From positions 304,460 through 368,459 of the forward strand of contig JAJPIM010000024.1 in NCBI GenBank assembly GCA_021324775.1: 64,000 nucleotides of DNA, given 5' to 3'. The notes under the pieces are model-generated. The model did not search any database. It saw only the letters and a list, made by a program, of their open reading frames with translations, and had not been told where the DNA came from. The stretch is from Gemmatimonadota bacterium. GTDB lineage: Bacteria > Gemmatimonadota > Gemmatimonadetes > Gemmatimonadales > Gemmatimonadaceae. The position numbers and the translations under genes were made by a program. Numbering within the stretch: the first letter of the stretch is position 1; the number at the start of each line of letters is the position of its first letter. Positions 26,728-36,066 of the stretch are shown here, in pieces.

Positions 26728-29439
26728 CTATAACCCGGATCCGGACGCGGCCCCGCTCGCACCGCTCGAGACCCGGTCGCGGCCGTTCGCCGAAGCACCC
26801 GATGACACGCGCCGGGCGCCGAACAGCATTGCTTCCAGCTCCGCCGGCGGCAGCGGGCGTGAGAAATGGAAGCCCTGGCCAAGGTCGCAGCCCAATTCCT
26901 GGAGCCGCACGAGCTGCTGCGGCATCTCGATGCCCTCGGCGATCGTGCGCACGGCGAGGGTCGCGCCCAGCGTGATCACGGCCTGCGCGAGCGCGCGGCC
27001 GTTCGTGCCGTTCGATCCCTCGGTCACCTCGTCCACGAACGGCTTCGCGATCTTGAGGATGTCGATCGGGAACCGCTGCAGATAGCTGAGCGACGAATAC
27101 CCCGTGCCGAAATCGTCGATCGCGAGCCGCACCCCGACCGCCTTGAGCGCACGCAGGGTCCCCAGCACCGTGTCGGTATGATCCGTCAGGACGCTTTCGG
27201 TGAGCTCGAGAATGAGCGCGTGAGGCTCGAGACCGGTCTCCGCGAGGATGCTCCGGACGTCGTCGATGAACAGGGGACTCTGTAGCTGCCGGCCGGACAC
27301 GTTGACGGTGATCGCCAGTGGCGCGCCCCTTCCGCGGCGCTGGCGCCACTGCGCGGCCTGGAAGCACGCCGCCCGCAGCACCCACGTACCGAGCGGCAGG
27401 ATCAGCCCCGTCTCCTCAGCGAGCCCGATGAATTGCGCCGGCGCCAGGAGCCCGCGGGTTGGATGCTGCCACCGCACCAGCGCTTCGACACCCGTGATGG
27501 CGCCGGTCTCGAGGATGACGATGGGTTGGTAGTGGAGCACCAGTTGCTCCTGGTCGATCGCGCGGCGAAGATCAGTCTCGAGCTCGATCCGCTCCAGCGC
27601 CATGGCGTGCATCTCCGGCGCGAACCGCTCGTAGCGCCCCTTGCCGCGTGTCTTCGCCATGTACATCGCCACGTCGGCGTTACGGAGGAGGTCGTCCGCT
27701 CCGTCGCCATCGAGCGCGGTGGCGATGCCGAGGCTGGCGCCGATGAACACTTCCCGCCCGGTGATCGTGAACGGACGCGCGAGTGCCGCGACGATACGCT
27801 CGGCCACCAGCGCGCAGCCGGTGTCGTCGGACGGGTCCTCGACGAACACGGCGAACTCGTCGCCGCCGAGCCGGGCGACGGTGTCGGACGCTCGCACGCA
27901 CGCGAGCAGCCGCCGGGCTGCCTCTTCGAGCAACGAGTCCCCGGCGCCATGTCCGAGGCTGTCGTTGACGGTCTTGAAGTTGTCGAGATCGAGGAACAGC
28001 AGCGCGAGTGGCGGCTGGCCGCGCCGGCGCGAGCGCGTGAGCGCATGCTCCGCCCGGTCGCGCAGCAGCGCGCGGTTCGCCAATCCCGTCAGCGGATCAT
28101 GGAACGCCTGGTGCGTGAGTTGCGCCTCCAGCGCGGTCCGCTCGCTGACATCGCGCGTGTTGAGCACGACGCCGCGCACGGACTTGTCGTGCAGCAAGCT
28201 CATACCGATGCTCTCGACCGCGCGCCATGTCCCGTCGCGATGCCACATCCGCCACTGGAGCGGCACGAGCGCGCCCGCCCCGGCGACGGTGCGCTGCAGG
28301 AACACCTGGATCGGCGCGAGGTCGTCCGGATGCGCCAACTCCGCGAGAGCGACGCCTTCCAGCTCCGACGGCTGATGTCCGAACAGACGGGCCACCGAGG
28401 GGCTCTGGTAGACGACGCGATGCGCGGCATCCACCACGGTCACGAGATCGGATGCGTTCTGCACCAGCGACCGGAACCGCGCGTCCTGGCGCACGCGTTC
28501 CGTCATGAGCCGCCAATTGTCGCGGGCCGCCACGATCTGCCGGGCGACCACGAGCGCCGTCAGTCCGAGCGTGCCGAAGATGATCTGCCCCAGCTCCTGC
28601 CCCCAGACCTCGCGTGACGCGACGAGCAGCAGCGTCACGCCAGCCGCGACCGACGCGTAGGGAAGGATCCGCACTTGTGGGACGGCACTCGTCTCCGGTA
28701 CATGCGCATCGTGCGGCCGCGACGCGACCACCCACTGCACGCGCGCCGCCAGCGCGAACAACGCGCCACTCACCAGCCACAGAGAGTCGATCGGATCGCC
28801 CGCGTGATACGTCCCGGCGAGGCGCATGTGTCCATACGCCAGATCGGCGACGAACTGCATCACCGCAGCCGCGATCAGCAGATGCAGCGCCCGGCGCGAA
28901 CTCTCGGCAGGCGCGCGCGTGAGGATCGTCGCCGCTCCCAACAGCAGCACGAGATCGCCGACGGGGTAGGCGAGTGACAGCAGGAGCGTCTCGGTGTCGC
29001 TCGGCGCCGACAGCGCGCCTGGCCGTAGCACGAGGTACCACGACAGCATCGTCCCGCCCAGCAGCACCGTCGCGACGTCGAGCCAGAACTTCGCCCGCTC
29101 GCCCCGCTCGCGCGGCGCTGTCGGAAAGGCGAGGAAGGCCCATACCCACAGCGGATACGCGAGCAGCGAGATGGCGTCGACCCAGGCGCCCATCTGCTCG
29201 GTGCCGATCACGATCTCGAAGTAGATCTGGCACGTGTCGCTCGCGAAGATGCACAGCGAGGCGCCGGAGAGCAGCAGCCAGGCGCGGCGAGTCGCGGGGC
29301 CTAATGCGGGATGGCGCGATGCCCGCCACGACAGCACCGCCGCCGCCAGATAGACCGGCAGGTAGTACAGCGACGTTGCAGCGCCTTCCCCCGTCGCGCT
29401 CCCCCACCAGCACAGGCGCAACACGACGTACCCGAGCAC
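26728..29439 (-). CDS. Membrane PAS-GGDEF-EAL protein (c-di-GMP turnover)
   Basis: A 903-residue protein. Residues 1-305 contain about eight to nine membrane helices (sensor-like region), followed by PAS at about 318-435, GGDEF and EAL. The cyclase signature is intact (RLGGDEFAVFV, near residue 525), so synthesis is possible. The phosphodiesterase part keeps EAL (GVEALVRW, near 650), NVSGRQ, ELTES, DDFGTGYSS and AEGIE, but the usual KID after DDFGTG reads LKIAKPFVD, so one acidic residue is changed. The start is uncertain: the annotated GTG 29439 lies inside what would be the first helix (IAIACIYVLGYVVLRL), and the frame is open back to a stop near 29573 without ATG or GTG, so an unusual start is possible. 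Confidence 0.85.
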   Translation of the reverse strand: MLGYVVLRLCWWGSATGEGAATSLYYLPVYLAAAVLSWRASRHPALGPATRRAWLLLSGASLCIFASDTCQIYFEIVIGTEQMGAWVDAISLLAYPLWVWAFLAFPTAPRERGERAKFWLDVATVLLGGTMLSWYLVLRPGALSAPSDTETLLLSLAYPVGDLVLLLGAATILTRAPAESSRRALHLLIAAAVMQFVADLAYGHMRLAGTYHAGDPIDSLWLVSGALFALAARVQWVVASRPHDAHVPETSAVPQVRILPYASVAAGVTLLLVASREVWGQELGQIIFGTLGLTALVVARQIVAARDNWRLMTERVRQDARFRSLVQNASDLVTVVDAAHRVVYQSPSVARLFGHQPSELEGVALAELAHPDDLAPIQVFLQRTVAGAGALVPLQWRMWHRDGTWRAVESIGMSLLHDKSVRGVVLNTRDVSERTALEAQLTHQAFHDPLTGLANRALLRDRAEHALTRSRRRGQPPLALLFLDLDNFKTVNDSLGHGAGDSLLEEAARRLLACVRASDTVARLGGDEFAVFVEDPSDDTGCALVAERIVAALARPFTITGREVFIGASLGIATALDGDGADDLLRNADVAMYMAKTRGKGRYERFAPEMHAMALERIELETDLRRAIDQEQLVLHYQPIVILETGAITGVEALVRWQHPTRGLLAPAQFIGLAEETGLILPLGTWVLRAACFQAAQWRQRRGRGAPLAITVNVSGRQLQSPLFIDDVRSILAETGLEPHALILELTESVLTDHTDTVLGTLRALKAVGVRLAIDDFGTGYSSLSYLQRFPIDILKIAKPFVDEVTEGSNGTNGRALAQAVITLGATLAVRTIAEGIEMPQQLVRLQELGCDLGQGFHFSRPLPPAELEAMLFGARRVSSGASANGRDRVSSGASGAASGSGL

Positions 29440-29745
29440 GTAGATGCACGCGATCGCAATGCTCGGCGCCGCATCGTCTTCGCGCCACCAGGCACTGACT
29501 GAGGGAGGGTAGCCGTAATGCGGCCCGGTAGGCGGTTCGAAGGACTGAATGGGACCGGAGAGTTGGAGTGGTCACACGCCCAGGGCGGGCCGGCACCGAC
29601 CGCCCTCGTGGGCCTCGCCGCCCCACGAATAGAGGACGATCCGGGCCCGCCGGCGTCAGCCTTTTCGGGCTCGCGTGGCCGGTCCTGCTGCCCCCTTCTC
29701 CGGTTCCTGGCAGCCGCCCGTCCCGCTCCTCTGCCCCCCGGGCTC
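29440..29745. other. Intergenic region upstream of the GGDEF-EAL gene
   Basis: About 300 bases between two minus-strand genes. The first 130 may encode an N-terminal extension of the GGDEF-EAL protein (frame open to about 29573). The rest shows no gene, repeat or clear promoter. Confidence 0.4.
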
Positions 29746-30870
29746 CTAGCCGTTCATCCCGGCTGCCCGGGCCCACCGCGCGTACACCAAGGGCGAGATC
29801 TCGGAAGGCTTGATCTCGCTCCGTCCACCCCAGAACACGTTGGTGTAAGTCACGGGGATACCCGCTTCCGCGAGATGGGCGTCGATCGCCGCCTTGTGTG
29901 CCAGGACCGTCGCTTTGTCCGTCCCGTGGGCGACGGCCATGATGTTCACGTCCTGGAACTCGGGGCCGCCCTCACGCCAATACGCGTGCGTGATGATGTG
30001 GTGACGCCCCACTTCGCGGCCCGCGTCGATTTCCCGGCCGCCCGGCACCCGCCAGTGAAAGAGCGCGTTGTACCGTGTCACCCGAATCCCGCTAACCGAC
30101 GGCTTAACGTGCTCGAGAAATGTCGAGAACCGGCCAATGACGCCGCGATCAGCCAACTGTGCGCCCACGCGGCAGAACTCCTCCAGCGTCACGCCCGCTT
30201 CCGCGGCCCGGTCGCGCCACGGATCATCGCGAATCTCGTCCGCGGTGAACTCGCGTTTGAGCGGTTCGAGCACCCGCCACTCCAGTGGCGACAGCTCCAC
30301 CAATTGCGTACTGATCACGTCGCCCAGCTCGTCCGCCCGGCTCCCCGGCTCGATCGTTCTCCGGCGCACGTGCCCGACGCCGAGCGCGAACAGACATTTG
30401 GCCGGCATCACCCGGAATCCGAGCGCACCCACCCGGCGGGCGAGGTACTCGCAGTGCGCCTGCATCGCGTACCCTTGCGGCACTTTGAGTGTGGTCCAGA
30501 GCCGATAGGCCGATCCAGGCGTCTCGGCATCAGTGGACCGGATGACCACATGGCCAGAGAATGGGTCGTCGTGGACCATCGTCTCGAACGCCGCATCCAA
30601 TCGCTCGGCGGGAACCCGCCACGCCACGAGAGCACCCGGAGCGAGGTTGGTCGCCATGAGCGTCTGCCGGATCCGCCGGATGGTCCCGGCGGCGAGCATC
30701 GCACGCAACCGCTCCTTGACCTGCCCCACCGGCACGCCGGACCGAACCCCGATCTCGATAAATGGGTCTCGGAGAAACCCGGCGATGCGGTCCTCCGAGA
30801 CGGCCAGGATCCGCGCGTTGACGGGGTCGGTGATCTCGGCCGGAATTTCGGTGGGCGGGGTCTCTAGCAC
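29746..30870 (-). CDS. Double AsnC/Lrp-like protein (siroheme-decarboxylase-like layout)
   Basis: A 374-residue protein starting at GTG 30870. It contains two successive units, each a winged helix-turn-helix followed by an alpha/beta ligand-binding part. In the first, IGVRSGVPVGQVKERLRAML is the HTH and ALVAWRVPAERLDAAFETMV the second domain. The second repeats with AGVTLEEFCRVGAQLADRGV and YNALFHWRVPGG. Tandem AsnC units of this kind occur in siroheme decarboxylase (AhbA/AhbB, NirDLGH) relatives and in genuine regulators. No other haem-pathway gene is nearby. The gene diverges from an aminotransferase 65 bases away, which fits a local regulator equally well. The function is left open. Confidence 0.6.
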   Translation of the reverse strand: MLETPPTEIPAEITDPVNARILAVSEDRIAGFLRDPFIEIGVRSGVPVGQVKERLRAMLAAGTIRRIRQTLMATNLAPGALVAWRVPAERLDAAFETMVHDDPFSGHVVIRSTDAETPGSAYRLWTTLKVPQGYAMQAHCEYLARRVGALGFRVMPAKCLFALGVGHVRRRTIEPGSRADELGDVISTQLVELSPLEWRVLEPLKREFTADEIRDDPWRDRAAEAGVTLEEFCRVGAQLADRGVIGRFSTFLEHVKPSVSGIRVTRYNALFHWRVPGGREIDAGREVGRHHIITHAYWREGGPEFQDVNIMAVAHGTDKATVLAHKAAIDAHLAEAGIPVTYTNVFWGGRSEIKPSEISPLVYARWARAAGMNG

Positions 30871-30935
30871 GGCGAAGGGGAACGGGTGAGCTTATCTGAA
30901 GATCGCCGACCGCCCGAGCAAAAGGGAGCCACTGC

Positions 30936-32093
30936 ATGCGTCCGTCGCAACGAGCGTCCACGTTCACCGAGTCCGTCATCCGCGAGATGACCAGGGTCGC
31001 CCGGGCGCACGGCGCCATCAATCTCGCACAGGGCTTCCCGGACTTCGCCATGCCCGAGCCGATGAAAGAAGCGGCGTGCGCCGCGATTCGGGGGGACATC
31101 AACCAGTACGCCATTACCTGGGGCAGTCCCGTCCTCCGGCTCGCGATCGCCGAGAAGTACCGGCGGATGTACGAGATGGAGGTCGATCCCGAGCGCGAGG
31201 TGACGGTCACGTGCGGCGGCACGGAAGCCATGGCGGCCGCCTTCCTCGCCCTGATCGATCCGGGCGACGAGGTCATCATCCCCGAGCCGTTCTACGAGAA
31301 TTACGGCCCCGACGGCATCCTGGCCGGCGCCCGGCCCGTGTTCGTGCCGCTCGATCCGCCGTCGTGGACCCTGAACCCCGAGCGCCTCCGCAAAGCGTTC
31401 ACGCCGCGGACGCGGGCGTTCGTCCTCAACTCGCCGCACAATCCGACCGGCCGCGTGTTCACGCGCGACGAGATCTCGCTCATCGCGTCGCTGTGCATCG
31501 AGCACGACGTGATGGTCCTCACGGATGATCCGTACGAGTACATCACGTACGCGGGCAAGCATCACCCGATCGCGACATGGCCAGGCATGCGCGAGCGGAC
31601 GGTCACGATATCCAGTCTCTCCAAGACGTTCAGTTGCACCGGCTGGCGGCTTGGCTACGCGATCGCACCGCCTGCTACGACCGACGCGATCCGCAAGGTC
31701 CACGATTTTCTCACCGTGGGTGCACCCGCGCCCCTCCAGGCCGCTGCCGCCGTCGGCTACGCGTTCGACGCCGAGTACTTCAATCATCTCGCGCGGGACT
31801 ATCGGCTGCGTCGCGACCTCATCTCGCAGTCGCTATCCGCCGCCGGGTTCAAATTCACGGTGCCCGAAGGCGCATACTACATCCTGGCCGATTTCTCCGA
31901 GCTGAGCGACATGGGCGATGTCGACTTCGCGACATGGCTCACGCGCGAGGGCGGCGTGGCGACGGTTCCAGGATCGAGCTTTTATCACGACCGCCCGAAC
32001 GCGAGCCGCTACATCCGGTTTGCCTTCTGCAAGAAGCGCGAGACGCTCGAGGCCGCGGCGGAACGGCTGGCAAATCTGAGAGCGCTCGTCTAA
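30936..32093 (+). CDS. PLP-dependent aminotransferase, class I/II
   Basis: A 385-residue fold-type I aminotransferase, closest in motif layout to the kynurenine/methionine/aspartate aminotransferase group. Visible signatures are INLAQGFPDF near the N-terminus, GGTEAMAAAF (phosphate-binding), NSPHNPTGRVF, the Asp of LTDDPYEY, the PLP lysine in SSLSKTFSCTGWRLGY, and the C-terminal substrate Arg in SRYIRFAFCK. ATG 30936 is preceded by AAAGGGAGCC. The gene's last 20 bases (encoding NLRALV plus stop) are repeated just downstream. It is divergent from the AsnC-like gene. Confidence 0.9.
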   Translation: MRPSQRASTFTESVIREMTRVARAHGAINLAQGFPDFAMPEPMKEAACAAIRGDINQYAITWGSPVLRLAIAEKYRRMYEMEVDPEREVTVTCGGTEAMAAAFLALIDPGDEVIIPEPFYENYGPDGILAGARPVFVPLDPPSWTLNPERLRKAFTPRTRAFVLNSPHNPTGRVFTRDEISLIASLCIEHDVMVLTDDPYEYITYAGKHHPIATWPGMRERTVTISSLSKTFSCTGWRLGYAIAPPATTDAIRKVHDFLTVGAPAPLQAAAAVGYAFDAEYFNHLARDYRLRRDLISQSLSAAGFKFTVPEGAYYILADFSELSDMGDVDFATWLTREGGVATVPGSSFYHDRPNASRYIRFAFCKKRETLEAAAERLANLRALV

Positions 32094-32120
32094 GAGAAAG
32101 AATCTGAGAGCGCTCGTCTA
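32073..32120. repeat. 20-bp direct repeat at the aminotransferase 3' end
   Basis: AATCTGAGAGCGCTCGTCTA occurs at 32073-32092 (final codons of the gene) and again at 32101-32120, separated by 8 bases. This looks like a local slippage duplication that left the stop codon intact. Confidence 0.8.
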
Positions 32121-32196
32121 GAAGAAGTAGTCGCCTGGCGGGGCGGGCGACCACGACCGAAACGACGTCCACCCCATCGCCGGCGGCCGTGCTCCA

Positions 32197-32309
32197 ATTC
32201 GTCCTGGCAGGGCCCGTCGTGACCGGCCCAGTAGGACCGTAGTATGGGCCGGTCGGCTATGCTCCAATTCGTCCCTGGTAGGGGCCGGTCGCGACCGGCC
32301 CGGTGGGAC
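32197..32309. repeat. Tandem pair of family C REP palindromes
   Basis: Two copies of AATTCGTCC(C)TGG-TAG-palindrome in the same orientation. The second has GTAG at 32278-32281 followed by a perfect 20-bp palindrome (GGGCCGGTCGCGACCGGCCC, 32282-32301). The first (32207-32229) has GCAG and an imperfect palindrome. They fill the gap between the convergent aminotransferase and acyl-CoA dehydrogenase genes. Confidence 0.75.
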
Positions 32310-32338
32310 AGTAGTTGCCGTCCCACCACCACCCTCGC

Positions 32339-34234
32339 CTAGCGCACGATCGAGGAGTCTCGCCCGCGCAGTCCGACGATTCCGCTCTCCAGCCACGTGT
32401 GCTGGCCATCCAGCACCTGCCGGGCGAGCCGCGAGAGCGCGGTGTCGTCCGGCCCGAACAGTTGGCTGAAGGTTCGCGCGATGCGCCCCCGTGCCTCACG
32501 GCAAAACACGTCGGCCAGCGTCACCGCCTCGGCGCGGCCGTCCTGAGCGAACATCTGCGCCCTCACGCACGCGGCTGACATCGCGAACAACTCCGCGCCG
32601 ATGTCGACCGCGCGGAACAGCACCATCTGCCGGCGCTCGAGCTTGGGACCGAACCGCACCATCGCGTGCAGGATTGCACGCCCGAGGCGCCGCGTCGTGC
32701 GCTCCGCGTACCGCAGGTGGGTGGCCAGCCGTCCGAACTCGCCGTAGCTCGGCAGTTGGCCACGGCCCACGAGGCGGCCGGCATACCACGCGGGATAGAA
32801 CCGCGCCACACGCCCGAGGGCGCGCAAGCGCTCGCCCATCGACGATTCAGGGTCGACGAGCGGAAACGCCGTGCGCATGTGGTGGTCCACAGCCTCGCGC
32901 GCGATGAAGAGCCGCATGATCTCCGACGATCCCTCGAAGATCAGATTGATGCGGTAGTCCCGCATCGCGCGCTCGATCGGGATCGGACGCTCTCCCCGGC
33001 GCGCGAGCGACTCCGCCATCTCGTACCCGCGGCCGCCGCGGATCTGCAGGGTGTCGTCCACGATGCGCCAGCCGGCTTCGGAGTTGTACAGCTTCGCGAT
33101 CGCGGCTTCCAGCCGGATGTCGTAGCCACCGCCCTGATAGAGCAGCGTCGACAGCTCAGCGACCGCTTCCATCGCGAATGTGGTCGCTGCCATCCGCGCG
33201 ATCTTGTGCGCAACCGCCTCGTGCCGCCCGATGGGCTGGCCCCACTGCACCCGCTCCGTGGACCACGTGCGCGCGACTTCGAGCATCGCCTTGCCGACCG
33301 CCGCACAACTCGCCGGCAGCGTGAGCCGGCCCGTGTTGAGCGTCGTCAGCGCGAGCTTCAACCCCTTGCCTTCGCCCCACAGAATGTTTTCGCGCGGGAC
33401 GCGCACGTCCCGAAACCGGATGAGGCCGTTCTCGATCGCCTTGAGCCCCATGAACCGGAGGCGGTGCACGACCTCGACGCCCGGCATGTCCCGCTCGACG
33501 ATGAATGCGGTGATCTGCTTGCGGGGTTTCCCCCGGACCAGGACATCCGGCGTCCGCGCCATCACCACGAACAACTCGGCCGCGGTCCCATTGGTGCACC
33601 ACAGCTTCTCGCCATTGATGATGTAGTGCGTTCCGTCGCTCGTGGGGACGGCCGACGTCGTCATGTTCGCGGGGTCGGAGCCCGCATCGACCTCCGTCAG
33701 CGCGAACGCGGAGATCGCACCCTTGGCGAGACGGGGGAAGAATCGCCGCTTCTGCTCATCGGTCCCGAACAGCGCCAGTGGCTGCGGCACGCCGATTGAC
33801 TGCGATGCCGACAGCATCGCCGTGAGCGAGCCGTCCTTGGACGTCACCATCGCCATCGCGCGGACGTAGGCGAGGGGCGAGAGCCCCAGCCCGCCGTATT
33901 CGGCGGGGACCTTGATGCCGAACGCCCCCATCGCGCGGAGCTCGTCGACGACGTCGGCCGGGATCTGGCCGGTGCGATCGATCTCTTCCGAATCGATGCG
34001 CTCGAGCAGCGCCCGCAGCCGGTCCATAAACGGTTGCGCCCGGACCATATCGCCGGGATCCGGCCGCGGATGCGGATGGATCAGATCCAGCCGGTAGCGG
34101 CCGAGGAACATCTCGCGGACAAAGCTTGGATGCGTCCACTCGGTCTCGCGCGCCGCTTCCGCAACCGCCCGCGCTTCCTGCTCGGATGCCGGCACGGGAG
34201 CACCTGAATCGGGCGGGGCGATGGTCGTTGCCAT
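32339..34234 (-). CDS. Acyl-CoA dehydrogenase with C-terminal extension (VLCAD/ACAD9-like)
   Basis: A 631-residue FAD enzyme for the first step of fatty-acid beta-oxidation. Start ATG 34234 is preceded by GGAGGCG; the open frame reaches 34348, but the extra residues are unlike the family. Signatures: FGIKVPAEYGGLGLSP in the N-terminal helical domain, ISAFALTEVDAGSDPANM (FAD-binding, motif 1), RGGRGYEMAESLARRGE, and YRINLIFEGSSEIMRLFIAR, where the catalytic Glu of the IFEGSSEI type is found. The extra about 170 C-terminal residues are typical of membrane-associated very-long-chain dehydrogenases. No electron-transfer flavoprotein gene is adjacent. Confidence 0.92.
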   Translation of the reverse strand: MATTIAPPDSGAPVPASEQEARAVAEAARETEWTHPSFVREMFLGRYRLDLIHPHPRPDPGDMVRAQPFMDRLRALLERIDSEEIDRTGQIPADVVDELRAMGAFGIKVPAEYGGLGLSPLAYVRAMAMVTSKDGSLTAMLSASQSIGVPQPLALFGTDEQKRRFFPRLAKGAISAFALTEVDAGSDPANMTTSAVPTSDGTHYIINGEKLWCTNGTAAELFVVMARTPDVLVRGKPRKQITAFIVERDMPGVEVVHRLRFMGLKAIENGLIRFRDVRVPRENILWGEGKGLKLALTTLNTGRLTLPASCAAVGKAMLEVARTWSTERVQWGQPIGRHEAVAHKIARMAATTFAMEAVAELSTLLYQGGGYDIRLEAAIAKLYNSEAGWRIVDDTLQIRGGRGYEMAESLARRGERPIPIERAMRDYRINLIFEGSSEIMRLFIAREAVDHHMRTAFPLVDPESSMGERLRALGRVARFYPAWYAGRLVGRGQLPSYGEFGRLATHLRYAERTTRRLGRAILHAMVRFGPKLERRQMVLFRAVDIGAELFAMSAACVRAQMFAQDGRAEAVTLADVFCREARGRIARTFSQLFGPDDTALSRLARQVLDGQHTWLESGIVGLRGRDSSIVR

Positions 34235-34433
34235 TCGGACGCCTCCAAGACTCGTGGTTTCGCGGCTGGTGGCCGATGCTCGTCTGAGTGCCCCGCGATG
34301 CTCGCCACGCTCGTGCCGGAGCACGCCGGCCCGAGCCAATCCCGCCATCGGCCGGCCACCATGTCAAGGACGACCAGCCACGGCAAGCGCTATTCCCTCG
34401 GCGCGCCTGAGCGTGGCATCCGCCGCCCGTGCG

Positions 34434-35786
34434 CTATCTAAACGTCCCGGGGCTCACGTCGTACTGCAACTGGTAGGTGCCCACTTCGTCCTCGGGCTGC
34501 CAGAACCCAAGTTGTTCGGACCAGCGGACGTCCTGCAGTTTGCGGCCGCCCAGGGTCAGGAATCCCGCGGCACGCGCGGTGACCGCGCCCAGCTTGCGGA
34601 GATCGGCGAGTCCGCGGATGCTCACCGAGTGCCGTTCGGCCACGATGCGCCGGGCGGTGCCTGGCCCGATACCCGGCACGCGTACCAGCTCCGCCATCGG
34701 CGCGGTCCGGATCTCGACCGGGAAGCGCTCCGGATGCGCCAGCGCCCACGCGCACTTCGGATCGACCGACAGCGGAAGGTTGCCGGTCTGGTCGTATGCG
34801 ATCTCTCCAGCCCCGAACCCGTACTGGCGCAACAAATGATCCGCCTGATAGAGGCGATGCTCCCGCAGCGCCGGCGCCGCTTTCATGTCTTCCATTGGCG
34901 TCTCGCGGATCGGCCGGAACGCACTGAATTGGGAGTGATGGATGCCGCCTCCGGCATACAGGCCGGTCACGGTGTCGAGGATCGTGCGGTCCGTGTCGGC
35001 CGTCGCGCCAACGACGAATTGCATCGTCATGCCGGCGCTTCCACCCGGATGTAGGCGGTCGCGCGGCCGGCCGGCCCGCTCTTCCGCCCAGCCATCGATC
35101 ACCTGCGCCCGCGTCCGCTCGAGACCGGCGATCGTGGTGGCGAGATTCTTCTCCGGCGCGATCTGAGTCAGGTGCTGGCCGCAGGGCGCCTCGAGGTTGA
35201 CCGATACGCGGCTCGCCAGTGCCGTGAGGCGCTCGATCTGCGCATCGTCGCCGCCGGGGACCATCTTGACGTGGATGTATCCGCGGAACCCATGACGCTC
35301 GCGCAGCAGCGCGAGCACCTCGATGAGATCGTCCATCACCTTCACCGGCCGACCCGGAATCCCGGTCGTGATGAACAACCCTTCGCACCAGCCGCGAGCA
35401 TGCGCCGCGAGGAAGATGCGCACGAGCTCCGCGGGCTTGAGGAGCGTGCGCGGCAGGTTCCGGTCGCGCCGCATCGGGCAGTAGTGGCAGTTGAAGCTGC
35501 ACGCGTTGGTCATCAGGATGCGAAGCAGCGTGGTCCGCGTGCCGCCCGCGGTGCGCACGTTCCGGATATTGAGGGGACGAAGCGCGCCGACCTCTTTGGT
35601 GTGCCGGAGTCTGGGCGGAAGCTGGCGCGGGGGCGGTACGTAGCGGCCGCCCGGCCCATCGGCCAGCCGTGTCCATCCGCCATTGCGGCTGCTGTTCCCG
35701 CTCATCGCGCCGGGACCGGAGGGCACGCCATCCTGATCGTCCATCGCCATCGACATGAGCAGATCGATCTTCTGCTCGAGCCCCAT
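34434..35786 (-). CDS. Radical SAM protein with helix-hairpin-helix, putative DNA modification/repair family
   Basis: About 450 residues. The 4Fe-4S/SAM motif is C-x3-C-x2-C (NACSFNCHYCPMRRDRN), followed by TTGIPGRP and NLEAPC. The C-terminus carries a helix-hairpin-helix pair (VRVPGIGPGTARRIVAER). This is the layout of the TIGR03916 family ('putative DNA modification/repair radical SAM'). Members are usually next to a partner of the TIGR03915/DUF4130 type, but none is adjacent here. The start is ambiguous: ATG 35786 has its AGGA 14 bases upstream, whereas GTG 35795 (same frame) has AGGA at 4-6 bases and may be the real start. It precedes the acyl-CoA dehydrogenase by 199 bases on the same strand. 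Confidence 0.85.
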   Translation of the reverse strand: MGLEQKIDLLMSMAMDDQDGVPSGPGAMSGNSSRNGGWTRLADGPGGRYVPPPRQLPPRLRHTKEVGALRPLNIRNVRTAGGTRTTLLRILMTNACSFNCHYCPMRRDRNLPRTLLKPAELVRIFLAAHARGWCEGLFITTGIPGRPVKVMDDLIEVLALLRERHGFRGYIHVKMVPGGDDAQIERLTALASRVSVNLEAPCGQHLTQIAPEKNLATTIAGLERTRAQVIDGWAEERAGRPRDRLHPGGSAGMTMQFVVGATADTDRTILDTVTGLYAGGGIHHSQFSAFRPIRETPMEDMKAAPALREHRLYQADHLLRQYGFGAGEIAYDQTGNLPLSVDPKCAWALAHPERFPVEIRTAPMAELVRVPGIGPGTARRIVAERHSVSIRGLADLRKLGAVTARAAGFLTLGGRKLQDVRWSEQLGFWQPEDEVGTYQLQYDVSPGTFR

Positions 35787-35928
35787 GCTCTGCACCGTGT
35801 CCTCCCCCGGAAGTAGGGTTACACGGTACCCGAATAAACACCGAATGTCAACCGCGGCGCAACCATCCGCAGCGAACGAATTGGTCTGCGAGCGCAGCGA
35901 TCGAATTGGTCCCTGGGGGCGGCGACCA

Positions 35929-36050
35929 AATTCGTCCCTGGTAGGGGCCGGTCGTGACCGGCCCGGTAGAAGCCGGCCATCTGGCACGGCCCCGGCCCCG
36001 GCAAACGAATTCGTCCCTGGTAGGGGCCGGTCGTGACCGGCCCAGTAGAA
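35929..36050. repeat. Tandem pair of family C REP palindromes
   Basis: Two near-identical copies of AATTCGTCCCTGGTAG plus the 20-bp palindrome GGGCCGGTCGTGACCGGCCC (35945-35964 and 36024-36043), each followed by (C/A)GTAGAAGCCG. Both have the same orientation, 79 bases apart, between the radical SAM gene and msrB. A worn third copy (AATTGGTCCCTGGGGGCGGCGACC) starts near 35904. Confidence 0.8.
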
Positions 36051-36066
36051 GCCGACGATCCCGCCC

